64,000 bases of DNA from Jiangella sp. DSM 45060 (GTDB lineage: Bacteria > Actinomycetota > Actinomycetes > Jiangellales > Jiangellaceae), in assembly GCF_900105175.1 (NCBI RefSeq), contig NZ_LT629771.1, positions 6,964,622 to 7,028,621 on the forward strand, in the 5' to 3' direction. Shown here piece after piece: positions 25,154 through 33,546 of the stretch. The notes under the pieces are model-generated. The model made no database searches. It was not told the DNA's origin and saw nothing but the letters and a program-made list of their open reading frames with translations. Numbering within the stretch: position 1 is the first letter of the stretch; each line of letters opens with the position of its first letter. The translations under genes and the position numbers were made by a program.

Positions 25154-27412
25154 ATGACCGGGCTCAACCTCTCCTATGTGGTTGTCGTCGCGTTGATCGC
25201 GGTGGCAGCCCTGGCGATGGCGGCGCTGTTTCGCCGAGAAGTTCTCAGTGCGAATGAGGGCACCGAGAACATGAAGACGATCGCGCGCGCCGTGCAGGAG
25301 GGCGCCGCGGCCTACCTCAACCGGCAGTTCCGGACGCTCGGCATCTTCGTGGTGCTGGTCTTCGGCCTGCTCTTCCTGCTCCCCGGCGATGCCGGCGTCC
25401 GGTTCGGCCGGTCGCTGTTCTTCCTGGTCGGTGCGGCGTTCTCCGCCGCCATCGGCTACCTGGGCATGTGGCTGGCCACGCGCGCGAACGTCCGCGTCGC
25501 CGCCGCCGCACGTGACGAGGGCCGCGACCCGGCGATGAAGGTCGCGTTCCGCACGGGCGGTGTGGTCGGCATGGCCACCGTCGGTCTGGGCCTGCTGGGC
25601 GCTGCCGTCGTCGTCCTCACCTATCAGGAGGACGCGCCGACGGTGCTCGAGGGCTTCGGCTTCGGCGCCGCACTGCTCGCGATGTTCATGCGTGTCGGCG
25701 GCGGCATCTTCACCAAGGCCGCCGACGTCGGCGCCGACCTCGTCGGCAAGGTCGAGCAGGGCATCCCCGAGGACGACCCGCGCAACGCCGCGACCATCGC
25801 CGACAACGTGGGCGACAACGTCGGCGACTGCGCCGGCATGGCGGCCGACCTGTTCGAGTCCTACGCCGTCACGCTGGTGGCCGCGCTGATCCTGGGCCAG
25901 GTCGCCTTCGGCCAGGAGGGCCTGGTCTTCCCGCTGATCGTCCCGGCGCTCGGTGCGCTGACCGCCGTCCTCGGCATCTACCTGACCCGGCCGCGGCCCG
26001 GCGAGAACGGCCTGACCACGATCAACCGGGCGTTCTACATCTCCGCGGTGGTATCGGCGGTGCTGTGTGCCATCGCGGCGTTCGCCTACCTGCCCGACAG
26101 CTTCGCTCAGCTCGACGGCGGCCTCGGCGACCACGACGGCGACCCGCGGGTCCTCGCGACCGCCGCGGTGTTCCTCGGCATCGTGCTGGCCGGCGTCATC
26201 CTGTGGCTGACCGGCTACTTCACCGGCACCGACAAGAAGCCGACCGAGGACGTCGCCAAGACGTCGCTGACCGGCCCGGCGACGGTCATCTTGTCGGGCA
26301 TCGCGCTCGGCCTGGAGTCGGCGGTCTACACCGCCCTGGTCATCGGCGGCGCGGTCTACGGCGCGTTCCTGCTGGGCGACGGCTCGGTCGAGCTGTCGCT
26401 GTTCCTCATCGCCCTGGCCGGCACCGGCCTGCTGACCACCGTCGGCGTCATCGTCGCGATGGACACCTTCGGCCCGGTCAGCGACAACGCCCAGGGCATC
26501 GCGGAGATGTCCGGCGACGTCGACGGCGAGGGCGCACAGATCCTCACCGAGCTGGACGCGGTCGGCAACACCACCAAGGCCATCACCAAGGGCATCGCCA
26601 TCGCCACGGCGGTGCTGGCGGCGACGGCGCTGTTCGGCTCCTACATGGACGCCATCTCGCGTGAGCTGGCCAACGTCGGTGGCGACATCGCCGGCGAGAC
26701 CTCGTTCCTCCTCGAGATCGTGTCGCCGAACGTCCTGGTCGGCGTGGTCATCGGCGCCGCGGTCGTGTTCATGTTCTCGGGCCTGGCCATCAACGCGGTC
26801 GGCCGGGCGGCCGGCGCGGTCGTGTTCGAGGTGCGCCGCCAGTTCCGCGACGACCCGGGCATCATGGCCGGCACGTCGACCCCGGCCTACGGCCGCGTCG
26901 TCGACATCGTCACGAAGGACTCGCTGCGCGAGCTGGCGACGCCGGGCCTGATGGCGGCGCTGGCGCCGATCGCGGTCGGTTTCGGTCTCGGTGTCGGCCC
27001 GCTGGCCGGCTACCTGGCCGGCGCCATCGCGACCGGTGTGCTCATGGCCGTGTTCCTGGCCAACTCCGGTGGCGCCTGGGACAACTCGAAGAAGCTGGTC
27101 GAGGACGGCAACCACGGCGGCAAGGGCTCCGACGCCCACGACGCGACGGTCATCGGCGACACCGTCGGCGACCCGTTCAAGGACACCGCCGGTCCGGCCA
27201 TCAACCCGCTGATCAAGGTGATGAACCTGGTCTCCGTGCTGATCGCCCCGGCCATCGTCTCGATGTCGGTGGGCGCGGACGCCAACGACGGTCTGCGCTA
27301 CACGATCGCCATCGTGGCGGTCGCGATCATCGTGGGGGCCGTCTGGTTCTCGAAGCGGCGCTCGGCCATCATCGGTGAGGACGAGCCGGCCCGGGAGGGC
27401 GCGGCGGTCTGA
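25154..27412 (+). CDS. hppA: K+-independent membrane-bound H+-translocating pyrophosphatase
   Basis: This is a 752-residue protein with AAGGAGG ahead of the ATG. It has about 16 transmembrane helices. The substrate-binding motif DVGADLVGKVE, the following PEDDPRNAATIADNVGDNVG and the C-terminal GDTVGDPFKDTAGP complete the active site. Lys475 in GNTTKAITKG marks the K+-independent subclass; K+-dependent enzymes have Ala there. The enzyme couples pyrophosphate hydrolysis to proton pumping across the cytoplasmic membrane. It is monocistronic, with a strong terminator immediately downstream. Confidence 0.97.
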   Translation: MTGLNLSYVVVVALIAVAALAMAALFRREVLSANEGTENMKTIARAVQEGAAAYLNRQFRTLGIFVVLVFGLLFLLPGDAGVRFGRSLFFLVGAAFSAAIGYLGMWLATRANVRVAAAARDEGRDPAMKVAFRTGGVVGMATVGLGLLGAAVVVLTYQEDAPTVLEGFGFGAALLAMFMRVGGGIFTKAADVGADLVGKVEQGIPEDDPRNAATIADNVGDNVGDCAGMAADLFESYAVTLVAALILGQVAFGQEGLVFPLIVPALGALTAVLGIYLTRPRPGENGLTTINRAFYISAVVSAVLCAIAAFAYLPDSFAQLDGGLGDHDGDPRVLATAAVFLGIVLAGVILWLTGYFTGTDKKPTEDVAKTSLTGPATVILSGIALGLESAVYTALVIGGAVYGAFLLGDGSVELSLFLIALAGTGLLTTVGVIVAMDTFGPVSDNAQGIAEMSGDVDGEGAQILTELDAVGNTTKAITKGIAIATAVLAATALFGSYMDAISRELANVGGDIAGETSFLLEIVSPNVLVGVVIGAAVVFMFSGLAINAVGRAAGAVVFEVRRQFRDDPGIMAGTSTPAYGRVVDIVTKDSLRELATPGLMAALAPIAVGFGLGVGPLAGYLAGAIATGVLMAVFLANSGGAWDNSKKLVEDGNHGGKGSDAHDATVIGDTVGDPFKDTAGPAINPLIKVMNLVSVLIAPAIVSMSVGADANDGLRYTIAIVAVAIIVGAVWFSKRRSAIIGEDEPAREGAAV

Positions 27413-27428
27413 CCCGCTGATCCACGGC

Positions 27429-27475
27429 ACGGCGGCCGCTCCCACTGGGGGCGGCCGCCGTTCTGTTTTTTCTTT
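27429..27475 (+). terminator. Rho-independent terminator of hppA
   Basis: A 15-bp stem (ACGGCGGCCGCTCCC pairing with GGGGGCGGCCGCCGT, one G-U pair) with a 3-nt loop is followed by TCTGTTTTTTCTTT. It starts 17 bp after the hppA stop. This is the clearest intrinsic terminator in the window. Confidence 0.93.
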
Positions 27476-27557
27476 GACGGCATCGGCTACGGCTGGGTGC
27501 CTGGTTGCGGCCGCACGCCCGGAGGGACCGTCGCCGGGAACCGGCCTGCGGCGACCG

Positions 27558-28874
27558 TCAGCGGAGCGCGGCCACGGAGATCACGGCGCCGGGATGACGC
27601 GCGTCGTCCACGTGGGCGGCAGGTACGCCGGACGACCGCAGCTCGCCCGCCAGCGCCGCCGCGTCCGCCGTCGGCGCGAAGGCGTGCACCCCGACCGGCG
27701 CGCCGCCGAGCTCGTACCGAGGTGCCAGCCGCGCGGCCAGCAGCGAACGGCGTTCGTCGTAGACGCGGCGTGCGTGGCGGAGGTGGCGGTCCAGCCCGCC
27801 GGACTCGATCAGCGCCGCCACGGTCAGCTGCAGCACGACCGAGACGCCGAGGTCGGAGTCCTCGCGCTGCTCCCGCAGCCGGTCGGCCACCGTCGGCGGC
27901 GCGACGATCCAGCCGAGCCGCAGCCCCGGCGCCAGCAGCTTCGACAGCGACCCGGTGAACACCACCAGGTCAGGCGCCAGCGCCTGCACCGCCGCCGGCA
28001 CGACGCCGGGGGCGGCGAGGTGCGAGTCGTAGTCGTCCTCGACCAGCCAGCGGCCGGCCGCGCGGCAGCCGTCGACCAGTGAGCGTCGCCGGGGCGCGGA
28101 CAGCTGCACGCCGGTCGGGTACTGGTGGCTCGGCGTGATCATCACCGCCCCGACGCGCGAGCCGGAGTCGGAACCGGCGCCGCCGCCCGACCCGTCCAGC
28201 AGCGCCGGATCCAGGCCGTCCGCGTCGATCGGCACCTCGACGACCTCGACCGGGCGGCGCACCAGGTGATGCATGGTGCCGGGCGAGCACGGCCGCTCGA
28301 CCGCCCACGTCGCGACGCCGAGCACCGTCGTCAGCATCCACATCGCGTGCGAGACGCCGTCGGTGACGTGGATCTGGTCGGGCTCGGCGGACACGCCGCG
28401 GGTCCGGGCCAGCCAGTCGGCCAGGGCCGCCCGCAGCCGCGGATGACCGGCCGGATCCGGGTACCCGAGGTCCCGGTCGGACAGCCGGGCCAGCGCCTCG
28501 CGCGTCGCCGCGGCCCAGGCGCGGTGTGGGAACAGCGCTGCATCGGGCACGCCCGGCGACGGCGGCGGGGCGGCCGAGCTGGGCGGCGCCAGCGCCGGTG
28601 CGCCGGGACCCGGTCCGCCCGTGACGACCGGCCGCCGCCGCGGCGCCGAGCGGATGAACCCCTCGTCCTGCAGTTGCGCGTAGACGGCGTCGGTCGTGCC
28701 GCGGGCGAGGCCGACGGCCTGGGCGAGGTCGCGGGCTCCGGGCAGCGCCGTGCCCGGCGGCAGCCGTCCGCCGAGGATCGCGTCGATCAGCCGTCCGCGC
28801 AGCCAGGCGGCCTTCCCACCCGGCGGCGGCGGACCCCAGGGAGCGACCAGTTCGGCCGCGGCGTCGGACATCAC
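27558..28874 (-). CDS. MocR/PdxR-type GntR regulator with aminotransferase-like domain
   Basis: This is a 438-residue protein. The N-terminal GntR winged helix is at residues 18-90 (LRGRLIDAILGGRLPPGTAL, QAVGLARGTTDAVYAQLQDE). After a Pro/Ala-rich linker, a fold-type-I PLP domain includes DPAGHPRLRAALADWLARTR, VLEDDYDS-like VEDDYDSHL and the PLP-lysine motif FTGSLSKLLAPGLRLGW. MocR proteins sense PLP or an amine and control divergent genes. The divergent EamA transporter 65 bp away is the obvious target. The alternate start is the second Met. Confidence 0.92.
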   Translation of the reverse strand: MMSDAAAELVAPWGPPPPGGKAAWLRGRLIDAILGGRLPPGTALPGARDLAQAVGLARGTTDAVYAQLQDEGFIRSAPRRRPVVTGGPGPGAPALAPPSSAAPPPSPGVPDAALFPHRAWAAATREALARLSDRDLGYPDPAGHPRLRAALADWLARTRGVSAEPDQIHVTDGVSHAMWMLTTVLGVATWAVERPCSPGTMHHLVRRPVEVVEVPIDADGLDPALLDGSGGGAGSDSGSRVGAVMITPSHQYPTGVQLSAPRRRSLVDGCRAAGRWLVEDDYDSHLAAPGVVPAAVQALAPDLVVFTGSLSKLLAPGLRLGWIVAPPTVADRLREQREDSDLGVSVVLQLTVAALIESGGLDRHLRHARRVYDERRSLLAARLAPRYELGGAPVGVHAFAPTADAAALAGELRSSGVPAAHVDDARHPGAVISVAALR

Positions 28875-28918
28875 TGGCCTAGTGGACCACGTCGCGTCTG
28901 GCCCTGTCCATGGGCCAG
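28874..28918. promoter_or_regulatory. Repeated CTGGCC boxes in the MocR/EamA divergent promoter
   Basis: CTGGCC occurs at 28874-28879 and again at 28898-28903, the latter also forming an inverted repeat with GGGCCAG at 28912-28918. MocR regulators typically bind direct repeats with inverted half-sites in such divergent promoters, so this is the likely binding region. The first box touches the regulator's start codon. Confidence 0.55.
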
Positions 28919-28939
28919 TTGCTCGGCGACGATCGGTCC

Positions 28940-29884
28940 ATGACCCGATTCACGTCGCCCGCCGTCGCCGGGGCGCTGGCCTGCACCGTCGGCATGACCG
29001 TCGTGGGCGCCTCGATCGCGTTCGGCCCGCTGCTCGCGGACTATCCGGTGCTGGCCGGGCAGGCCTGGCGGTATCTGCTGGCCGGGCTCGTGCTGCTCGC
29101 CGTCATGCGGCTGCGCCGGGTGCGGTTCCCGCGGGTGCGTCCGGGCCAGCTCGGCCGGCTCGTGCTGCTGGCGGGTACCGGGCTCGCGGCGTTCAACTGG
29201 CTGCTGATCGAGGGCGCGCAGCGCTCCGACCCCGCGTTCATGGCGGCCGTGGTCGGCGCGACGCCGCTGGTGCTCGCGCTGGCCGGGCCGTTGCTCGACG
29301 GAGGCCGGGTGCGCGCGCGGACGGTCGCGGGCAGCACGGTCGTCGTCGCCGGCATCCTGATCGTGCAGGGCGCGACGGTCGCCCCGCTCGGCGCGGTGCC
29401 GTATGCCGTCGGCTTCCTGCTCTGCGAGGCGGCGTTCACACTGCTCGCCGTCCCGCTGCTGAAGGAGTTCAGCCCGCTGCAGGTGTCGGGCGCGGTGTGC
29501 CTGGTCGCGGTCCCGCTGCTGGCCGGGCTCGCGGTGCTGGAGCCGGGCGCCGACCTCGTCGTCCCGACGGTGTCCGAGGCGGCGACGCTCACGTTCCTGG
29601 CGGTCTGCACGACGGCGATCGCGTTCCTGCTCTGGTACGGCGGCGTGATCCGCCTCGGCGCCGACCGGGCCGGCCTGTTCGCCGGCGTCATGCCGATCGC
29701 CGGGATGGTCGTCGGCGTCGTCGCCGGGACGTCGGTCTGGACCCCGGTCGGGCTGGCCGGCTCGCTGCTCTGCGGCGCCGGCATCGCTCTCGGCCTGCGC
29801 CGTTCGCCCGCCCGTCGCCGCGAGCCCGTCGTCGGCGAGACCGTCGGGGACGCGATCGGGGACGCGGTCGCCGAGCCCGTCTGA
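28940..29884 (+). CDS. EamA-family transporter controlled by the divergent MocR
   Basis: The protein has 314 residues from the ATG at 28940. Ten hydrophobic helices form two EamA repeats: VVGASIAFGPLLADYPVLAG and WRYLLAGLVLLAVMRL in the first, LWYGGVIRLGADRAGLFAGV in the second. The C-terminal 35 residues are a charged tail (VVGETVGDAIGDAVAEPV). EamA proteins next to MocR regulators often export an amino acid or cofactor-related amine. Here this is inference from context. Confidence 0.88.
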   Translation: MTRFTSPAVAGALACTVGMTVVGASIAFGPLLADYPVLAGQAWRYLLAGLVLLAVMRLRRVRFPRVRPGQLGRLVLLAGTGLAAFNWLLIEGAQRSDPAFMAAVVGATPLVLALAGPLLDGGRVRARTVAGSTVVVAGILIVQGATVAPLGAVPYAVGFLLCEAAFTLLAVPLLKEFSPLQVSGAVCLVAVPLLAGLAVLEPGADLVVPTVSEAATLTFLAVCTTAIAFLLWYGGVIRLGADRAGLFAGVMPIAGMVVGVVAGTSVWTPVGLAGSLLCGAGIALGLRRSPARRREPVVGETVGDAIGDAVAEPV

Positions 29885-29953
29885 GTGCGCCGTTCGCGAC
29901 GGGCGTAGGGCCGGCTGCGGCCGCTACGGCGTGCGGCGTCCGAGAATCGACGG

Positions 29954-30364
29954 ATGACGCAGTGGCTGGACGATCTCGGTGTGGTGACCCTGCCCAGCGG
30001 CGCGACGGTGCGCGGACGGCCGCTCGGCGCGGAGGCGAGTCCGGCGGACTTCGCGCTGGTGCTGACCGACGGGACGATGCCGGCGTGGCCGCATCGGCGC
30101 GTCCGCTGGCCGGACTTCTGGATCCCGCTCGACCGCGCCGACGCCCTCGACGCGCTGCACGAGGCGTACCGGCGGGCGGCCGGCGGCGAGCGGGTGGAGG
30201 TCGCGTGCCGCGGCGGTCGCGGGCGGACGGGGACGGCGCTGGCGGCGCTCGCGATCCTGGACGGCGTTCCGGCGGGCGAGGCGGTCGGCTGGATCCGTTC
30301 GCACTACCACCCGAACGCGGTCGAGACGCCCTGGCAGCGCCGCTGGCTGCGCGGCGTGCGCTGA
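29954..30364 (+). CDS. Protein-tyrosine phosphatase-like (dual-specificity fold)
   Basis: This is a 136-residue protein. The signature loop VEVACRGGRGRTGTA contains Cys85 and Arg91 with the CxxGxGRTG spacing of the cysteine phosphatase superfamily. An upstream aspartate in PDFWIPLDRAD could be the general acid. The length is that of a minimal dual-specificity phosphatase domain. It follows the EamA gene by 69 bp on the same strand. The substrate is unknown. Confidence 0.8.
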   Translation: MTQWLDDLGVVTLPSGATVRGRPLGAEASPADFALVLTDGTMPAWPHRRVRWPDFWIPLDRADALDALHEAYRRAAGGERVEVACRGGRGRTGTALAALAILDGVPAGEAVGWIRSHYHPNAVETPWQRRWLRGVR

Positions 30365-30389
30365 CGAGCGGCGTCGGCCGGCGTCGCGG

Positions 30390-30932
30390 TCAGTCGGTCG
30401 CCAGGTACGCCGTCCGCAACGCCTGCCGCGCCCGCGAGGCGAGGCTGGAGACCGCGTTCGGTGTCAGCGAGAGGCCGGGTGCGAGCTCGGCCGGCGAGTA
30501 CCGGTCGACCTCGACGAGCCACAGAATGCTGCGCCACCGCGGCGGCAGCGACGCCCACGCGGCCGTGACCCGCTCCGTCTGCGCCGCCGGCAGCACGACC
30601 TCGGTGTGGCGCTCCCACATGTCCGGGTCGTCGTTGGCGACGGTGCGGCTCTCGGTCTTGCAGTACCGGTACGCCAGGTGCTTCACCGTCGCCAGGACGT
30701 AGCCGGCGAAGGAGTCGCGCGGGCCGCGGCCGGACCGGACCGCCCTCAACACGAGATAGAACGTCTCCTGGACGAGGTCGTCGGCGGCGTGTGAGTCGCG
30801 CACGATGTTGTGTGCGGCACGCCGGGCCATCGGGGACACCCTGCGGTAGAGAGTTCCGAACGCGGCATCGTCCCCCTGGTACACACGGTCGAGCAACATG
30901 GTCGACTCTTCATGATCCCACCCCTTGATCAT
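30390..30932 (-). CDS. ECF-type RNA polymerase sigma factor
   Basis: The protein has 180 residues from the ATG at 30932; a second ATG at 30899 is also possible. Region 2 is recognisable in AAFGTLYRRVSPMARRAAHN and DDLVQETFYLVLRAVRSGRG. Region 4 is in AWASLPPRWRSILWLVEVDR and LSLTPNAVSSLASRARQALR. No anti-sigma factor is encoded next to it, so it is an orphan or is controlled in trans. It is divergent from a region with a CRP-like site, a strong hairpin and a small basic ORF. Confidence 0.88.
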   Translation of the reverse strand: MIKGWDHEESTMLLDRVYQGDDAAFGTLYRRVSPMARRAAHNIVRDSHAADDLVQETFYLVLRAVRSGRGPRDSFAGYVLATVKHLAYRYCKTESRTVANDDPDMWERHTEVVLPAAQTERVTAAWASLPPRWRSILWLVEVDRYSPAELAPGLSLTPNAVSSLASRARQALRTAYLATD

Positions 30933-31083
30933 GGTGAAACATTCGCCGGACCCGGGCCGATACGGCGTCGGGGATGTCCGCATTCGTGTGTTCGGTAAAC
31001 ACGTACGTGGTCCGGAAATTGCCGGAAATAGACGGTTCAAAACCATGGAAACCGGCCCAATGTGGACAAGCGAACCCCATGAC

Positions 31084-31099
31084 TGTGAGGCAGATCACG
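31084..31099. promoter_or_regulatory. CRP/GlxR-like dyad
   Basis: TGTGAGGCAGATCACG matches the CRP-family consensus TGTGA-N6-TCACA in nine of ten half-site bases. It lies in the 243-bp region between the ECF sigma gene and the small arginine-rich ORF. Actinobacterial CRP/GlxR proteins use this consensus; binding is inferred. Confidence 0.5.
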
Positions 31100-31126
31100 T
31101 TTATCATTCGTGCTGTGGTGTCGACG

Positions 31127-31154
31127 TGGCGGCTCTTCAGGGGTGAAGCCGCCA
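31127..31154 (+). promoter_or_regulatory. 11-bp GC hairpin with GGGG loop in the leader of a small ORF
   Basis: TGGCGGCTCTTCA pairs with TGAAGCCGCCA over 11 bp with one bulged C and a GGGG loop. The ribosome-binding GGAGGGGG starts four bases after the stem and the ATG lies 22 bases beyond the stem. The placement suggests a transcript-end or translation-control structure; the function is unproven. Confidence 0.5.
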
Positions 31155-31175
31155 GTTGGAGGGGGCGAACGATCC

Positions 31176-31340
31176 ATGGCAGAACGCAGGCGCAAGTACC
31201 GGGCCACGCACGCCCAGTTCGGGGCTGGTCCGAGATACCTGACCGTGATGAGCCGCAGCGCCGGAGCGCATCGCGCCCGCGCGCACCGGCCCGGGCTGCG
31301 CCAGCGGTTCAGAATCAGATTCGTGGCCCGATCCTGGTGA
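31176..31340 (+). CDS. Small arginine/histidine-rich ORF, unknown function
   Basis: The ORF encodes 54 residues, preceded by GGAGGGGG at 10-bp spacing. The protein is very basic (MAERRRKYRATHAQFGAGPR, then RARAHRPGLRQRFRIRF), with no membrane segment or known motif. Support for coding comes from the ribosome-binding site, the independent upstream regulatory signals and the inverted repeat just after its stop. It could still be a chance ORF in a leader RNA. I do not recognise a family. Confidence 0.4.
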   Translation: MAERRRKYRATHAQFGAGPRYLTVMSRSAGAHRARAHRPGLRQRFRIRFVARSW

Positions 31341-31355
31341 CCGCCCGTTGAGCTC

Positions 31356-31404
31356 GGCGCCTTTCCCGGCAATGGCCCGTCCGCCCGGAGCCGGGGAAGG
31401 CGCC
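31356..31404. terminator. Inverted repeat between the small ORF and hmuV
   Basis: GGCGCCTTTCCCGGC and GCCGGGGAAGGCGCC pair at 14 of 15 positions around a 19-nt loop. It lies 16 bp after the small ORF stop and 146 bp beyond the hmuV stop on the other strand. It is a plausible bidirectional terminator, though it lacks a T tail. Confidence 0.55.
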
Positions 31405-31549
31405 GCGGGGCCCGCGCACGGCGACCCGGCGACGTTGGGGGACGCCGGGAGTCGACGGACGCCGGCCTGGCCGGGCCGAGGCCAGGCCGGCCCGTCCCGC
31501 GGCCGCGTCCGTGGCGCCGTGCCCCGCGGTCGTGGCCAGCGGCCCGCGG

Positions 31550-32401
31550 TCAGCGTCGCGGGAGGATGACGGGCGTGCCGGTGCGGGGATGCGCGATCAC
31601 CTCGACGTCGTGCTCGTAGACATCGGTGAGCAGCGCGCCGCCGAGCACGTCGCGCGGCGGTCCCGTCGCGACGAGGCGGCCGCCGGCGAGGACGGCGACG
31701 CGGTCGGCGTGCGCGGCGGCGAGGTTGAGGTCGTGCAGCACGACGACGACGGCGACCCCGGCGGCGGCGCGGGTCCGGGCGACGCCGAGGACGAGCTCCT
31801 GGTGGCGCAGGTCGAGGGCGGCGGTCGGCTCGTCCAGCAGCAGCACGCCGGTGCGCTGCGCGAGCACCCGGGCCAGCGCGACCCGTGCCTGCTCGCCGCC
31901 GGACAGCGACGTGAACCGGCGCCCGGCGAACGGCGCGACGTCGGCCTCGGCGAGCGCCGAGCGGACCGCGTCGTCGTCGCCGTCCTCGAGCGGCGTTCCG
32001 GCCCACGGCGCCCGGCCCATCTCGACCACCTCGGCGACGGTGAACGGAAACGACAGCCGTACCTGCTGGAGGAGCACGGCGCGGCGCATGGCGGCCTCGG
32101 TCGCCGTCCACGCCGTCAGCGGTGCGCCGTCGAGTGTGACCGCCCCCGCCGACACCGCGATGTCGCCGGTGAGGGCGGACAGCAGCGTCGACTTGCCGGC
32201 GCCGTTGGGCCCGACCAGCGCCAGCACCTCGCCCGCGCGGACCTCCACGCTGACGTCGTCCAGCACCCGCGCCCCGCCGAGCGTGACGGAGACGCCCGCG
32301 GCCGCGGTGGCGACCGACCCGGCGACGGGGGTCGCGGGCAGCCGGTGGCCGCGGCGGACGCCGGCCCAGCGCCGTCGCTCGCCGGCCGCGAGGCGGGTCA
32401 T
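31550..32401 (-). CDS. hmuV: Heme ABC importer ATPase
   Basis: The protein has 283 residues from the ATG at 32401, which overlaps the permease stop. Walker A is GPNGAGKST at residues 64-71, the signature is LSGGEQARVALARVL, Walker B is VLLLDEPTAALD and the switch histidine follows in VVVLHDLNL. It belongs to the FepC/HmuV branch serving FecCD permeases. Its position in heme oxygenase-hmuT-hmuU-hmuV makes heme the likely cargo. An N-terminal extension of about 30 basic residues precedes the ABC fold. Confidence 0.93.
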   Translation of the reverse strand: MTRLAAGERRRWAGVRRGHRLPATPVAGSVATAAAGVSVTLGGARVLDDVSVEVRAGEVLALVGPNGAGKSTLLSALTGDIAVSAGAVTLDGAPLTAWTATEAAMRRAVLLQQVRLSFPFTVAEVVEMGRAPWAGTPLEDGDDDAVRSALAEADVAPFAGRRFTSLSGGEQARVALARVLAQRTGVLLLDEPTAALDLRHQELVLGVARTRAAAGVAVVVVLHDLNLAAAHADRVAVLAGGRLVATGPPRDVLGGALLTDVYEHDVEVIAHPRTGTPVILPRR

Positions 32402-33546
32402 GCCCAGCCGCCCTGGCTGGTGCGGGTCCGGCGCAGCAACCAGAAGAACAGCGGGCCGCCGACCAGCGCCGTCAGCATGCCGAGCGGGAGGTCCGCGTAC
32501 CGGATGGCCGTCCGGGCGACCAGGTCGGCCGACACCAGCAGCAACGCACCACCGAGCGCGCTCGCCGGCAGCAGCACCCGGTGCCCGGGCCCGGCGATCA
32601 TCCGGATCAGGTGCGGCACGACCAGCCCGACGAAGCCGATGACGCCGGCGAACGCGACTCCGGAGCCAACCAGCATGGCGACCGCGGCGATGGCGACGAG
32701 GCGCAGCCGCTCGACGTGGACGCCGAGGTGGCGGGCGGAGCGTTCGCCGAGCGCGAGCATGTCCAGCGACCGCGCCATCGCGAGCGCCAGCGTCAGCCCC
32801 ACGACCATGAACGGCAGCACGGCGACGACGGCCTGCCAGCGGGCGCCGTTGAGGCTGCCGAGCTGCCAGAACACGATCTGCTCCCGCGCCTCCGGCGACG
32901 CGATGAACGTCGCGAACGCGACGATGGCGAACGCGACCGCGGTGACGGCGACGCCGGTGAGCACGAGCGTGACGACCTCCGTCCGTCCGCCCGACCGCGA
33001 CAACGCGTAGACGAGCAGCGTCGTGACCAGCCCGGTCGCGAACGCCGCCACCGCGACCGTCCACTCGCCGAGGAAGTTCGCGCCGGTGACGAACACGAGG
33101 CTGGCGCCGACCGCCGCGCCGGGCGAGACCCCGACGATGGCGGGCTCGGCCAGCGGGTTGCCGAACACGCCCTGCATCAGCGCGCCCGCGGTCGCCAGCG
33201 CGGCGCCCACCAGCAGCGCCAGCACGACGCGCGGGAACCGGACCAGCCAGAGCGTGTTCTCACCCTGCACGTGCTGCGGCCGCGGCCCGGCGTCGAGCGG
33301 GAGGTCCGCCGTCACCCCGATCTGGCGCAGCAACCACTCCAGGTTCGCGTCCAGCCGGTGCAGGATCGATCCGACGACCTCGGCCGGCGGGATCTGCAGC
33401 TGGCCCCGTCCGGCCGACACGATCGTCACGACGACCAGCGCGACGGACAGCGCGGCGATCAGCAGCCCGCCCCGGCCGCGCCGCCACCGGCCCACCCGCG
33501 CGACACCGGCGTCGCGCCCGGCCGGCGCCGAGACCGTCGCCGTCAT
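32398..33546 (-). CDS. hmuU: Heme ABC importer permease (FecCD family)
   Basis: The protein has 382 residues from the ATG at 33546, overlapping the hmuT stop by four bases. The FecCD signature appears as GALMQGVFGNPLAEPAIVGV, followed by SPGAAVGASLVFV and the C-terminal GFVGLVVPHLIRMIAG. There are nine to ten transmembrane helices. An insertion between the first two helices (residues 65-100, containing LDAGPRPQHVQGENTLWLVR) is seen in HmuU/HemU-type heme permeases. It forms a dimeric channel energised by HmuV. Confidence 0.93.
   Translation of the reverse strand: MTATVSAPAGRDAGVARVGRWRRGRGGLLIAALSVALVVVTIVSAGRGQLQIPPAEVVGSILHRLDANLEWLLRQIGVTADLPLDAGPRPQHVQGENTLWLVRFPRVVLALLVGAALATAGALMQGVFGNPLAEPAIVGVSPGAAVGASLVFVTGANFLGEWTVAVAAFATGLVTTLLVYALSRSGGRTEVVTLVLTGVAVTAVAFAIVAFATFIASPEAREQIVFWQLGSLNGARWQAVVAVLPFMVVGLTLALAMARSLDMLALGERSARHLGVHVERLRLVAIAAVAMLVGSGVAFAGVIGFVGLVVPHLIRMIAGPGHRVLLPASALGGALLLVSADLVARTAIRYADLPLGMLTALVGGPLFFWLLRRTRTSQGGWA

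Noticed and set aside
31110..31175. Upstream start for the small arginine-rich ORF
   Set aside because: The extra 22 codons would run through the hairpin; the GGAGGGGG site favours the ATG at 31176.
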